A stretch of DNA of 64,000 nucleotides from Olivibacter sp. XZL3 (GCF_004368405.1 NZ_SBJH01000004.1:124001-188000); one strand, 5' to 3'. Shown: positions 28,601 through 36,122, counted from the stretch's first letter. Translations and numbers: made by a program. The notes: generated by a model not told the origin, from the letters alone.

Positions 28601-28688
28601 CCGAAAGAAGCATTAAACAAAAAAAGCCATTTCGAAGGGTAGAAAAAAAGGAGCCCCACTCTCTTGTCCGTTTAAGATAATTTATCAT
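25650..28688 (-). CDS. SusC/RagA-family TonB-linked outer-membrane transporter (second pair)
   Basis: The 1012-residue protein has a signal, a carboxypeptidase-regulatory-like domain (about 48-130, LTGTVKDAKGTPIVGASVSV), TonB-box-like LDEVVVIGYGEVKKRDLTGSV (about 132-152), a plug with LQGRVPGADITRN and LRGNRSI (about 168-200) and a full barrel ending in FVFGLNVGF. It forms a two-gene unit with the SusD downstream. No convincing TAnnTTTG promoter was found in the 445 bases upstream; a hairpin at 28709-28732 lies just before the ATG. No anti-sigma/sigma pair is adjacent. Confidence 0.94.
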   Translation of the reverse strand: MINYLKRTREWGSFFSTLRNGFFCLMLLSVVFRAGAFEMNGSLLKRQLRLTGTVKDAKGTPIVGASVSVKGTKVGTSTDTDGRFAISLPAGGNLILVINHLGHVTREIPLSAGQSSIQVTLQDSEETLDEVVVIGYGEVKKRDLTGSVVSVKGEDLTKVPVTSPAEALQGRVPGADITRNNGYAGQGASIQLRGNRSIANPESSNNVLYIVDGIQGVAAQDVDPNDIQSIEVLKDASSTAIYGSRGANGVILITTKRGTNEKPKLNYNAYAGVSKVAGYGEFMTGQEYVDFRREAYRAVGTWNSSADDNKILNPLQLQAFQNGQFTNWSDLLLHNGFQQNHQLSVSGGGKNTKVYFSGAYFQEKGLLKMDEYKRYSGRLNIDQTINSWMNVGLQSQFAYIDNDIRRDPLNQASKIAPLGLPYDENGEFNLFPLQGTLINPLADEQPDAYKRNTKSNRATVSGYIELKPLKDLSIKSTFGAIFSTSEAGNFYSQNTIDGKGSRSQASITNNQDRNISWENVITYNKQFADHSLQLTGVTSYLSWTNTNSYAGGNNQLFPSQYYYNIGGANQNPFYGSGYVESKLLSFSGRINYSYKGKYLLTLTGRNDGSSKLAAGHKWAFFPSAAAAWRIVDEDFMKNQQAFSDLKLRVSYGVSGNDVISPYATQNSVVVQNFSFNDANAANAYVINGLIGNNTLKWELTKTMNIGVDFGLFNNVLTGSVDYYHAKTDDLIFPYTLPLSTGVTTVNRNIGKTQNKGIELSLTSHNIQKNSFSWNTNLTFARNNEKIVALPNGNVIADDYRESLIVGQPAQIYYDYKKIGIWQLGEEEQAAQYGAEPGDIKIADLNNDGKIDAFDRTIIGQRVPKWTAGLSNDLRFKGFDLNILLVARVGQWISSDYYAKYKRNGLENGARIDYWTPENPTNDYPRPNANKNSNYVTTLTERQASYVKIRNITLGYNFPSALISKWKLQSLRIYASGKNLHTFSSLKDFDPEGEGVIDQPLNRLFVFGLNVGF

Positions 28689-28708
28689 AATTGTTAAACT
28701 TATATGGG

Positions 28709-28732
28709 AAGCAGGTGATGCACTACCTGCTT
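28709..28732 (-). promoter_or_regulatory. Hairpin in the leader of the second susC gene
   Basis: AAGCAGGT (28709-28716) and ACCTGCTT (28725-28732) form a perfect 8-bp stem with an 8-base loop, 20 bases upstream of the susC ATG on the reverse strand. There is no T-run after it, so it is more likely a leader structure or protein-binding site than a terminator. Confidence 0.4.
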
Positions 28733-29076
28733 GCGGTTAGCTTTAAGAAGGCCAAGTTAGGTGTTAAACGGACGCTTAACATATACAAAATTTGCATCTT
28801 ATTATAGCATCTTAGCTAACGGGAACGTATATCAAACAACTGCTCAAAACATCAAGTTAACCGCTTATAGTTTTAGACGAACACGAATCGCTTGGCATTT
28901 CATTTAAATTGATCCGACATTAGTCTTTCAGTAAAAAATTTGAAAGACGAACGGGAACAAGCTATCCGTTTCAATTCAGTTAAAGCAATTCTACGCACAT
29001 TTGCATAGTGCAGCAGAGCAATAAATAAATTATTATATTTTGTTTCAGCGAGTTAGTATTAGCACTTAAAATATCG
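28733..29076. other. Intergenic stretch without a recognisable gene
   Basis: Upstream of the second susC and before the tRNA promoter. I see no plausible gene and no good TAnnTTTG element on the reverse strand; the nearest is AAATTTTG (complement of 28786-28793), a 7/8 match without a TTG partner. Confidence 0.5.
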
Positions 29077-29107
29077 TTTGACAATTTAAAACTTAAGGCT
29101 ATATTTG
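29077..29107 (+). promoter_or_regulatory. tRNA-Pro promoter
   Basis: TTTG (29077-29080), a 19-base spacer and TATATTTG (29100-29107) form a textbook Bacteroidota promoter, ending 26 bases before the tRNA. Confidence 0.75.
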
Positions 29108-29133
29108 CAGCGCATTAAAGCTGATACCAGCAT

Positions 29134-29210
29134 CGGGGTGTAGCGTAGCCCGGTATCGCGCCACATTTGGGATGTGGAGGTCGTAGGTTCGAATCCTGCC
29201 ACCCCGACCA
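29134..29210 (+). tRNA. tRNA-Pro (anticodon TGG)
   Basis: The cloverleaf is complete. The acceptor pair is CGGGGTG/CACCCCG (29134-29140 and 29200-29206). The anticodon arm CCACA-TTTGGGA-TGTGG gives anticodon TGG, the T-arm is GTAGG-TTCGAAT-CCTGC, the discriminator is A, and CCA is encoded (29208-29210). It is preceded by a strong promoter and followed directly by a terminator-like hairpin. Confidence 0.95.
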
Positions 29211-29327
29211 GCCAACAAGAAGCTCCTGCGAAGCAGGGGCTTTTGTTATTTTACAACGAGCCGAGCTCACTCGAGCGAGCGGTAAAATAACAAAAGCAAA
29301 GGCTCAAAGGGCCGCTTCTTGTTGGCT
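29210..29327. repeat. Large compound inverted repeat next to tRNA-Pro
   Basis: Two nested perfect arm pairs are seen: 29210-29223 with 29314-29327 (14 bp, AGCCAACAAGAAGC) and 29239-29254 with 29282-29297 (16 bp, GCTTTTGTTATTTTAC). Internal loops of about 15 bases separate them, and a GC-rich apex contains GAGCTC and CTCGAG. The whole 118-base block could fold into one long hairpin. It begins on the last base of the encoded CCA. It may be a repeat-family insertion or a two-sided terminator. Confidence 0.65.
29222..29252 (+). terminator. tRNA-Pro terminator hairpin
   Basis: GCTCCTGC, a GAA loop and GCAGGGGC (one G:T pair) are followed by TTTTGTTATTTT, 11 bases after the encoded CCA. It is nested in the left arm of a larger inverted repeat. 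Confidence 0.65.
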
Positions 29328-29345
29328 GTGACCACCCTCCATAGG

Positions 29346-29359
29346 ATGGCTGCAGCCAT
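29346..29359. repeat. 14-bp perfect palindrome
   Basis: ATGGCTGCAGCCAT reads the same on both strands. It lies between the large hairpin and an 11-bp copy of the tRNA 3' part (AATCCTGCCAC, 29385-29395). Function unknown. Confidence 0.45.
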
Positions 29360-29591
29360 GTGTGCGGGGCTACGCAACGCAGCCAATCCTGCCACAGGCC
29401 CTACCTTAGATTCTCATAGTTTCCATACCCCTTCGAACCCACGAATCCCGACAGCTATTGGCCGTGGCTGTTCTCGCTTTCTGCTTTGACGGTAAAACAA
29501 TTTAAGAATGTTAGTTTTTTGATTGTACTTTTTATTAGATGGAAGTTGTAGTAGAGAATATGTCGTATAGCTACTTTAGATTTATAATTTT

Positions 29592-29889
29592 CTATCCTCC
29601 AACCAATGTATAATATTGACGCCTCACCTTTTCTTTACTGCTCACTACTTGATAGCCGCCACTTGCGAGCAGTTTACCAAAAGCGGCATAGGCTCCCCTT
29701 AATGTCGACGCGTTGTTATGCGCTTCATCAAACACGATCAGGGGGCCGCTTCCTATCGGGTATGCCGGAACAGGAATTGATAGTTAAAATTTTCGTCTGA
29801 TATCTGCTGTGCGATTGCGCTGGTCGCCCCAACAAAAAATCGTACATCCAATAAAAAAAGCCACTAAATACCCTTCGCTTTATCATCAT
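29592..29889 (-). pseudogene. Truncated, frameshifted DUF4350-like gene fragment
   Basis: On the reverse strand, ATG at 29889 or 29886 opens what looks like a signal peptide (VAFFIGCTIF in one frame). The chain continues in a second frame as AQQISDENFNYQF and in a third as IPVPAYPIGSGPLIVFDEAHN, then AYAAFGKLLASGGYQV, stopping at 29592. VFDEAHNN plus the downstream AFGKLLxxxGY pattern is typical of the N-terminus of DUF4350 proteins, which are normally over 250 residues long. Here only about 90 residues in three frames remain, so this is a decayed fragment. It lies 3 bases downstream of the stop of the next gene on the same strand. The family call rests on one motif. Confidence 0.55.
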
Positions 29890-29892
29890 CGT

Positions 29893-30582
29893 CTATTTTC
29901 CTTTTAACCATACATCGTCTTCAAAACAGGTAACCTGCGTAGCTTCTCCATCACTCAACAAAAATGTCAGCGGGAAAGTGCCGTCCTCATTCAGGAAAAA
30001 AGTTTCCGTTCGCGGCATAAAGGTAATTTCTTTATTGTCCCATAGCTGTTTTAACGTCAATCCCTTTGCTGAAGATCGGATATCGAGCTTAAAGCTATTG
30101 TCATCCGTCAAGATATAAGTTCCTTCAAGCCTTTTAAGTTGTGCTGCCGATAGCTGTTTTATTATTGTTGGATCAAATCCGACTTTTACCGTTGTGATTC
30201 TTCCCAAAATCTTTGCCTGCGTAAATTCACCGGAACCATCTTTTATGAATTCAACTTTGTGACCTTCTTTTTTTGTTTCAAAGTTTGTTTCATTGATCTG
30301 GACAAGCTGATATTCTTTGTTATCCCCCCAAAATTGTTTGCCAAAAAGTACATTGTCTTTTGGTTCAAACCGGATAAAAGCTGCTTTATTGGGAAGCTGA
30401 TAATACCCGGAGAAGTTTTCTAGCGGTACCGTTTCAGGTTGCTGGCCATCTCCAGACTTAACGGTACTTACATTTTGGGCAAAGCAGCTTGTTGAAAGAA
30501 ATGCGCTAACGAATAAAATGCTGCGCATAATCGCACCGATTGTTGGGCTAATTGCAAATTTGACTGATTTCATTGCTTTCAT
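29893..30582 (-). CDS. Secreted protein with two DUF3471-like repeats
   Basis: The 229-residue product has a signal peptide (about 1-35, ...STSCFAQ). Two similar beta-rich repeats follow: FSGYYQLPNKAAFIRFEPKD (about 58-77) and LEGTYILTDDNSFKLDIRSS (about 146-165). This pattern resembles the DUF3471 lipocalin-like domain often found behind beta-lactamase-type serine hydrolases. Here it is a free-standing protein, and the nearby gene at 31829-33722 is such a hydrolase. Exact function is unknown. ATG at 30582 is used; internal ATGs (MKSVKF, MRSILF) could also start a shorter signal. Confidence 0.65.
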   Translation of the reverse strand: MKAMKSVKFAISPTIGAIMRSILFVSAFLSTSCFAQNVSTVKSGDGQQPETVPLENFSGYYQLPNKAAFIRFEPKDNVLFGKQFWGDNKEYQLVQINETNFETKKEGHKVEFIKDGSGEFTQAKILGRITTVKVGFDPTIIKQLSAAQLKRLEGTYILTDDNSFKLDIRSSAKGLTLKQLWDNKEITFMPRTETFFLNEDGTFPLTFLLSDGEATQVTCFEDDVWLKGK

Positions 30583-30662
30583 ATGTTATTTTTTTATGAT
30601 GCAATGATAACCCTTTAACGATTGGAAGCAGTTCGGTTGGATGCAAATGAACAGCATTGCGG

Positions 30663-31775
30663 TCAAGTAGCTTTTGAATTTGCTTTAATGTATTCTTTAG
30701 GAGTAAGATTAGTTGCTTTTTTAAAGGTGGTATAAAATGTAGTTTTAGAATTAAAGCCAGCGCGGACAGCCACTCCGAGCATATCTAAATGCTTAGTATC
30801 TTCCGATAATAGAAGTGATTTTGCTTCCTCAGTCCTAAGCTCATTTATAAACTGATAAAAGTTTTTACCAAGTCCGTTATTGAGGACATAGGAAAGTTCA
30901 TGTGTGCTAATGCTTATTTTATCTGAAAGTACCGAAAGTGTAAGGCTCGGGTCGAGGTATATCTTTTCATCGGCTGTCTTCCGCATTACAATGGATTTAA
31001 GTTCTTCAACTTGCTCAGCGGTAAGTCGTTCATTTAGTACTTTTTGGGGTACTATTTCATCATTTTTCGCCGGTTGATAGGTTTCAACAGCATAAATTGA
31101 TTTTTGGATAAGTGTTGAATAGGCCAAAAAAATGATCCCCAAAAAATATAGAATAGGTGAAAAATAAGTTACGTGCATATTGGATATACTCAGTATGCGG
31201 ATGAAAATCAAGAATAACACTGAAATCAACAGATATCTTAACCATTCCAAGTCTATTTTATCGGTAAACGAAGCCACCAGTTTTATATTCTTTTGGTGAT
31301 GACTGAGTAGAGAGAAACAAACGATCCAATAATAAATCAACTGACCAAAGAAAAAATATCGGACGATAAACCCGATCCACGAAGATAAGATGGGGAGATG
31401 GCTTTCCTTATTAAAGAGGTTGGGCATTAAGTAAACCAGCGAAAACATAAGAAAAAGCAGGAAAGGTACGAAATGGAGAAGCCAGTCCTTTTTCGGCAAA
31501 GAAGGTGCTGCGTACCCGTTTACTGCCATATAAAGACAGGGTAGCATCGCCCATCTTGGCAGTTCAAACAGGTGAATCAGGAAACTCCCACCAATACCAA
31601 ATCCTTCCAAGAAAAGTTGAGTAAAAGTGCATGCGAGGATACAATAGAATGCCCCAAGCCATCGGTTGGCTTGGACATTCACTTTGTCAAGCCCAATAAA
31701 AAGCAGGGATCCTAATAGCCATAATGCGCCTTCTGAAAAAGCATAGAATGCAGCTAAGGTGTTTATTTCAGACAT
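30663..31775 (-). CDS. Membrane-bound AraC-family transcriptional regulator
   Basis: The 370-residue protein has about seven hydrophobic helices in residues 1-225, a linker, and an AraC-type DNA-binding domain at about 265-365 (LTLSVLSDKISISTHELSYV, NFYQFINELRTEEAKSLL, VAVRAGFNSKTTFYTTFKKA, then LTPKEYI). Both helix-turn-helix units are complete. Such 7TM-AraC regulators are common in Sphingobacteria and Flavobacteria, and their signals are mostly unknown. It lies between the DUF3471-like gene and the broken serine hydrolase, all on the minus strand, and may once have regulated them. Confidence 0.88.
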   Translation of the reverse strand: MSEINTLAAFYAFSEGALWLLGSLLFIGLDKVNVQANRWLGAFYCILACTFTQLFLEGFGIGGSFLIHLFELPRWAMLPCLYMAVNGYAAPSLPKKDWLLHFVPFLLFLMFSLVYLMPNLFNKESHLPILSSWIGFIVRYFFFGQLIYYWIVCFSLLSHHQKNIKLVASFTDKIDLEWLRYLLISVLFLIFIRILSISNMHVTYFSPILYFLGIIFLAYSTLIQKSIYAVETYQPAKNDEIVPQKVLNERLTAEQVEELKSIVMRKTADEKIYLDPSLTLSVLSDKISISTHELSYVLNNGLGKNFYQFINELRTEEAKSLLLSEDTKHLDMLGVAVRAGFNSKTTFYTTFKKATNLTPKEYIKANSKAT

Positions 31776-31828
31776 AAGATACTTCGGACTGTTTCCGTAA
31801 ATTTATGATATTCCATTAAAACTATAAA

Positions 31829-33722
31829 CTACATACTCCAAATGGGGACTCCAATCCAGCCGTGTATTGAAAATAATACGACCAGGTAAAACAAGAATAG
31901 CATATTGAAAGCCAAGGGAAACTTGACCCATTTCTTAGTGAGGTGAGACCAACGTCTATACAATAAATATGCTCCGATTATAACACTTATCCCGAAAAAG
32001 AGCATGCCTCCAAAGATGGCAAGCGATGTAGCATTCGCAGACGTGAACAATTCCTTATGCACCGCATCCGTCTGCCCGAGCAGTCGATATGATACGAGAA
32101 AACAAATAACACCCAGAGCCGGTAAAAGCACTAAGCAAAGATCTGCTAAAGTTATTTTCTTAAACAAGACTAAGGGTATCCCGACAATTGCATATATGAT
32201 AGATAGCAGGGCCGCGAATAATCCGAGATAAATAAGTATTTTTTGTAAAAGGATGGGTGCATAGGCCTTTTTTAGATAAAAACCATTGCCATAACCCTGG
32301 AAGAAAGGATGCCCGTCGTTGTCGTAGCCGATGACGCATGACGGGATGATATCCCCTTGCACCCGAAAGATGCCATTCCCCATATGTATCAGCGAATCGG
32401 TCTGCCCGCTCCCCTTGTCAACAATAAGTTTGTCCTCGTCAATGGACAACAGTTTAATCCCTCCGAAAATTCGTCTATGGAACTCCCATCGCTCATTCTT
32501 GGGATTCAAAAATTGATAATATCCCAGCATGGGTTCGATCTTCGACTGGTCGATTTTTACGGAGCTCATCTCAGGCACCTCCCGGTCTTTAGTTAAAAAC
32601 GCCTCAATCAGTTGTGATACCGGCCACAGGATCTTATTGCAATTAGTAGAGATAGTATATGCCAAACCAGCTTCCCGGTTAAACAATATCCAGGAGCCAA
32701 AGCCTTCATACTTACCACTATGCCCCCTGAAGGTGACCTTTTTATTGTTTGGGAATAAATCGTTGCCAAAAGCATAACCCGTCTGTAATCCATGTTGACT
32801 TGCCAGTGTACTGTGCACTTTTTCGATTTCAATCCAGTCCTCCTCGCCCAGTAAATCATCACTGGAATTCTCGCCTACATGAAGCATGTAGTTCATGAAC
32901 TTCGCCATATCAGCTGCATTGGATACCATAGCGCTTGAAGCTCCATTGCTACTTGGCATGTAAAAGGGTAACAACATAAAGCCCCCCATCTCTATAATCA
33001 TAACCTCTGGCATAGCCTGGCCGGCTTTCGCCGGTCAGATCAAAGAAAGTACTGCTCATCGCTAGGGGCCTAAACAAGGTTTCTTGGATATATTCGTTCC
33101 AGGGCATGCCCGAAACTTTCTCTAAAATGTATCCTAAAACATTGTGTCCTGGACTGGAGTATGACATCCTTTCGCCTGGTCTCCAGCGGCAGATAAGCGC
33201 GTTTTCCTGGTCAAGTATCGCTTCGATTCCAGTCAACGGCTTACCCGTCATATTGACCATTTTATTTATCGCAATATCTTCGAAACTTGACGTATGCTCC
33301 AATAAATGTACGATTCGTACAGGATGCGTAGATTCCCACTTATTTTTGAAGGGAATTTCTGGCGCGATTTTCCTAATGGGGTCGTCAAGCTTTAGTTTGC
33401 CTTCGGCTATTAATTTCTGGATTCCCATTGCTAAAAAGAATTTAGTAACAGATGCCAGGTGAAATTGCGTTGTGCTGTCAACAGGTATTTTTTGTTCTAA
33501 ATCAGCATATCCCAATCCTCCCGAAAATACGATACTGTCTTTCTTTACGATGGAAACCATCAATCCGGGTATATGTTCTTTTTGCATAACGTTGTCGATT
33601 TTTTTGAGTAATTGGTCTATTGCTGATGTCGGAGAATCATCATGTTGCAGTTCAGCGTTTGTCCGATTACATAATAAGGTCGTAAAAAAGAAGATTAAAA
33701 ATAAGGTTATATACTTGTTCAT
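31829..33722 (-). pseudogene. Frameshifted beta-lactamase-type serine hydrolase
   Basis: Two overlapping reading frames together make one class C beta-lactamase-related protein of about 630 residues. The first (33722 to about 32985) has a signal peptide, the catalytic SVTK motif (about residue 93), YSSPG as the YxN-like motif and ARGYDYRDGG. The second (about 32990 to 31829) continues with the conserved SSAMVSNAADMAKFMNYML, a GHSGKYEGF block and a C-terminal part with four membrane helices. The switch falls at or near a run of six G on the coding strand (complement of 32982-32987); one base fewer would restore the frame. It is either a real frameshift mutation, a phase-variable tract or a sequence error. 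Confidence 0.75.
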
Positions 33723-33914
33723 TGTCGTTTTTTTCGGTTAAAGTAAATACGTCCCGCTGTATTTTGGTTCGCGGTTATCCAAACGAACTAAAAAATGCAA
33801 TGGTTCAATGAACAGCTATGGGTGAGATGTACAGCTTGTGATACTTTTATAAGGTGGCTGCCCGAAATCATCTGAGGTTAATCATTCCAGGAAGAACATA
33901 GCTAAGGAAGGCCC

Positions 33915-33942
33915 TTCTAAAAGGAGAGGTGCGCCCCTCCTT
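33915..33942 (-). terminator. Terminator of the HAD phosphatase gene
   Basis: AAGGAG (33921-33926) pairs with CTCCTT (33937-33942), with two further GG:CC pairs inside one mismatch. On the reverse strand the hairpin is followed by TTTT. It overlaps the stop codon of the HAD gene. Confidence 0.6.
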
Positions 33943-34588
33943 ATACCCTATTTTTTAAATAAGTAAAGAAATCCGACACTGTTTCGATTAATTGATCGGG
34001 CTTCAATTCTTCAAGTGCCTGTTTGTCTGTCGTTGGCGCCCATGTTACCGCCACCATCGGCACATTGCTCTTTCTGGCAGCAGTGATATCAGAAGGTGCA
34101 TCCCCTACATAGACCGCTTCATCCGGATCCAAACCGAATTTTTTCAAGATATTAACAATACCTTTTTCTTTACTAGGGCCTTCCGAGTTCCCTGTTTCAA
34201 TGTGCCTAAAGCAATGCAGAATCCCAAATTTTTCGAGTGATAGCAGCGCGCTCTTCTGCCCTTTTCCGGTTACCATAGTGATTAATACTCCGTTCTGCTC
34301 AAGAAAAGAAAGCACATCCGGAACACCTTCAAAACAAGTAGGCACCATATCGTGCAGTTTTGTATAAGAATTATAATATTCAATTAAAGCATTCGCATGG
34401 TGATCGTCCGCTACAAAAGCCCTTATGGTGCCCTCTTCAGATGGGCCGAACGTTGCAATGATTTCCGCATCTGAAAGCTTTCTGTTCGCCAACGGCTCTA
34501 TCGATTCTTTGAAAGCTTTTATGCAAAGCGGAAGCGTATTGGCCAACGTTCCGTCGAGATCGAATATAACCATCTTTAGTTTTTTCAT
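33941..34588 (-). CDS. HAD-superfamily hydrolase, phosphoglycolate phosphatase-like
   Basis: The 215-residue cytosolic enzyme has the four HAD motifs: FDLDGTLANT (9-18, nucleophile Asp9), TMVTGK (about 105-110, motif II Thr), the Lys of SKEKG (about 140) and VYVGDAPSDITAA (about 158-170). A helical cap domain lies between motifs I and II, as in Gph/PGM-type phosphatases. It hydrolyses a small phosphorylated metabolite, not identifiable from sequence. The gene begins 11 bases after the DeoR-type regulator, so it is probably the regulator's cotranscribed target in sugar-phosphate metabolism. Confidence 0.88.
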   Translation of the reverse strand: MKKLKMVIFDLDGTLANTLPLCIKAFKESIEPLANRKLSDAEIIATFGPSEEGTIRAFVADDHHANALIEYYNSYTKLHDMVPTCFEGVPDVLSFLEQNGVLITMVTGKGQKSALLSLEKFGILHCFRHIETGNSEGPSKEKGIVNILKKFGLDPDEAVYVGDAPSDITAARKSNVPMVAVTWAPTTDKQALEELKPDQLIETVSDFFTYLKNRV

Positions 34589-34599
34589 AAGATTCTTTT

Positions 34600-35352
34600 T
34601 TATATAACTGTGACACCTTTGTTTACAAATGATTGCATTAATGGATGATCAGTAGATAGTTCGGTAACCAAAGTATCGATCTCGGTCGTCTCGCAGACCC
34701 TGTGGGTAGACCGTCGGCCGAGTTTGTCTGACGTGGCTACCACTACCGTTTTATCGGCTACCTGGCACATCATGTTTTTTACCATCGCCTCCTCAGCGAT
34801 AGGATCGCTCACGCCATCTTCCACATGTAGACTATGTGCGCCCAAAACACAGATATCTACATGAAGTCGCGCGTATTCTTCGTATACTTTTATTCCGGTG
34901 GTTATCTGAGAATTTGTCGATATCGTCCCACCGATAAAGATAGTTTTTACGCTTTCTGCCTGTAAAAAAAGATTGGCAACAGGAAAACTATGCGTAATCA
35001 CGGTCAAACGGACATCGTGAGGCAAGGAAGCTGCAACCATAAAAGGGGTCGTCCCTCCATCGAATACTACCGTCATACCCGAACGGAAGATCGTCCGCGT
35101 TTTATCGCCCACGATTTCTTTCTGCGGTGTTCCATATCGTTCTCTTCCTTGGTAAGAAATCGGCAACACCGTTTTTACAGACGCCCCGCCCTTCACCTTT
35201 GTAAGCAGACCTTTATCAACCAATTCCGTGATATCTCTACGTATGGTATCTTCAGACACCCCTATTAGTGCGCTTAACGCTGTATATCCAACTTCCTGTT
35301 TCTTTCGAAGCTCACGCAATATAAAGCTGTGTCTTTGAACTTTATTATTCAT
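34600..35352 (-). CDS. DeoR/GlpR-family transcriptional regulator
   Basis: The 250-residue protein has the N-terminal DeoR HTH (about 6-58: RHSFILRELRKKQEVGYTAL, SEDTIRRDITELVDKGLL, KVKGGA) and a C-terminal sugar-phosphate-sensing domain of the ISOCOT fold (VFDGGTTPFMVAASL, FIGGTISTNSQITTG, GAHSLHVEDGVSDPIAEEAMVKNMM, VVATSDKLGR). Such regulators respond to sugar phosphates. The start is set at ATG 35352, since the upstream in-frame extension reads through a promoter-like TATATTTG and gives an unlikely Cys/Phe-rich tail. It lies upstream of the HAD phosphatase. Confidence 0.9.
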   Translation of the reverse strand: MNNKVQRHSFILRELRKKQEVGYTALSALIGVSEDTIRRDITELVDKGLLTKVKGGASVKTVLPISYQGRERYGTPQKEIVGDKTRTIFRSGMTVVFDGGTTPFMVAASLPHDVRLTVITHSFPVANLFLQAESVKTIFIGGTISTNSQITTGIKVYEEYARLHVDICVLGAHSLHVEDGVSDPIAEEAMVKNMMCQVADKTVVVATSDKLGRRSTHRVCETTEIDTLVTELSTDHPLMQSFVNKGVTVI

Positions 35353-35372
35353 ATTTTTTTTGCAACAGAAAG

Positions 35373-35405
35373 CAAATATATTATATTTAATGCAAAAAAT
35401 TGCAA
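35373..35405 (-). promoter_or_regulatory. Candidate promoter of the DeoR-HAD operon
   Basis: On the reverse strand TATATTTG (35373-35380) is a perfect -7 element, with TTG 22 bases upstream (complement of 35403-35405), slightly longer than the usual 19-21 spacing. It supports the ATG at 35352 as the start. Confidence 0.5.
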
Positions 35406-35565
35406 ATATCACAACAAATATCTGGCGTAATAAGCCTTTGCTTCTATGAGGTAAAAATCAGATGGATTTTATAACTTAGATGCAGGTACGCGAAAGAAAA
35501 TATTAAAAAAATGTCCAAAATCCGCACTGTGAGTTGTCTTTAAAACAAACATTAAACAAAACATC

Positions 35566-35908
35566 ACGAAAAAATTCCTATTACTGCTCCATGAAGGCAT
35601 TGAAAAAATGAGAGATTTATACCCAACACAGATGGAAGCCTTACAGAATGCTCATATTGCCTGGGCTACCAAATTAGCAGAATCGGAGCATTTCAAATCA
35701 GGAGGCGGTTTACATGAAAACGGGGTGCTCATTATAGGGAAAGACTGCGTGATAAAAGACGGACCTTATTTAGAATCTAAAGAATTGGTAGGCGGATATT
35801 ATCTGCTGCAAGCGGATGACCTGAACACCAGAAGAATGCCCCGGTCACCTCTGGGGAGGCACTACGGAAATCCGCCCCATAATGGATATGGAAGAATATG
35901 AACAATAA
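35566..35908 (+). pseudogene. Decayed YCII (DGPF)-domain gene
   Basis: The frame reads TKKFLLLLHEGIEKMRDLYP and continues to DGPYLESKELVGGYYLLQADDL (conserved YCII/DGPF motif), but the expected ATG is ACG at 35566. After about 35825 the frame is lost. The conserved end, ECPGHLWGGTTEIRPIMDMEEYEQ, is found one frame over, ending at TAA 35906-35908, with a few residues missing between the two parts. A shorter start at ATG 35608 exists but would drop the first strand. These proteins usually precede an ECF sigma gene, and a sigma remnant overlaps the stop. Confidence 0.75.
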
Positions 35909-36104
35909 AACTAAGTCTACAATTGAATCTACTTATAGGATTGTATGCGGAAAGCTGTTCGCTGCACTCGTGAAATAGTTCGGACTAAATTATGTCAGCG
36001 AAATCGAGCATGCCCTTCAAAACGCATTCTTAAAATTGTTAAAGATTCGGTATGCGGACAAAATTCCTCAAAATAAAGAGAACTGGCTTTTTATTGTTTC
36101 GTGA
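35898..36104 (+). pseudogene. Remnant of an ECF sigma factor gene (YCII-associated, DUF6596 type)
   Basis: ATG at 35898 overlaps the YCII stop. The frame reads STIESTYRIVCGKLFAALVK, an in-frame TAG (35976-35978), then FGLNYVSEIEHALQNAF and LLKIRYADKIPQNKENWLFIV before TGA (36102-36104). This matches region 2 of the sigma factors that accompany YCII genes (usual consensus EHLYRxxxGKLxAAL, AEExxQEAFxxAL, PDNPxAWL). About 70 of roughly 410 residues remain, with one internal stop, and the rest is missing. The neighbouring glutamate-synthase-like gene begins only 18 bases later on the other strand, so a deletion probably removed the 3' part. Confidence 0.75.
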
Positions 36105-36122
36105 GTGCACGAAATACTACTC

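Noticed and set aside
29430-29465. TTCGAACC-containing stretch resembling a tRNA T-arm on either strand
   Set aside because: The flanking bases cannot form the five-pair T-stem and no acceptor or anticodon arm is present.
29606-29800. 64-codon plus-strand frame
   Set aside because: The reverse strand of the same stretch carries the DUF4350-like motif VFDEAHNN, so the plus frame is incidental.
35608-35901. Reading the YCII frame as an intact 97-residue gene
   Set aside because: The conserved first strand lies upstream without an ATG and the conserved C-terminal motif is in another frame, so it is better described as decayed.
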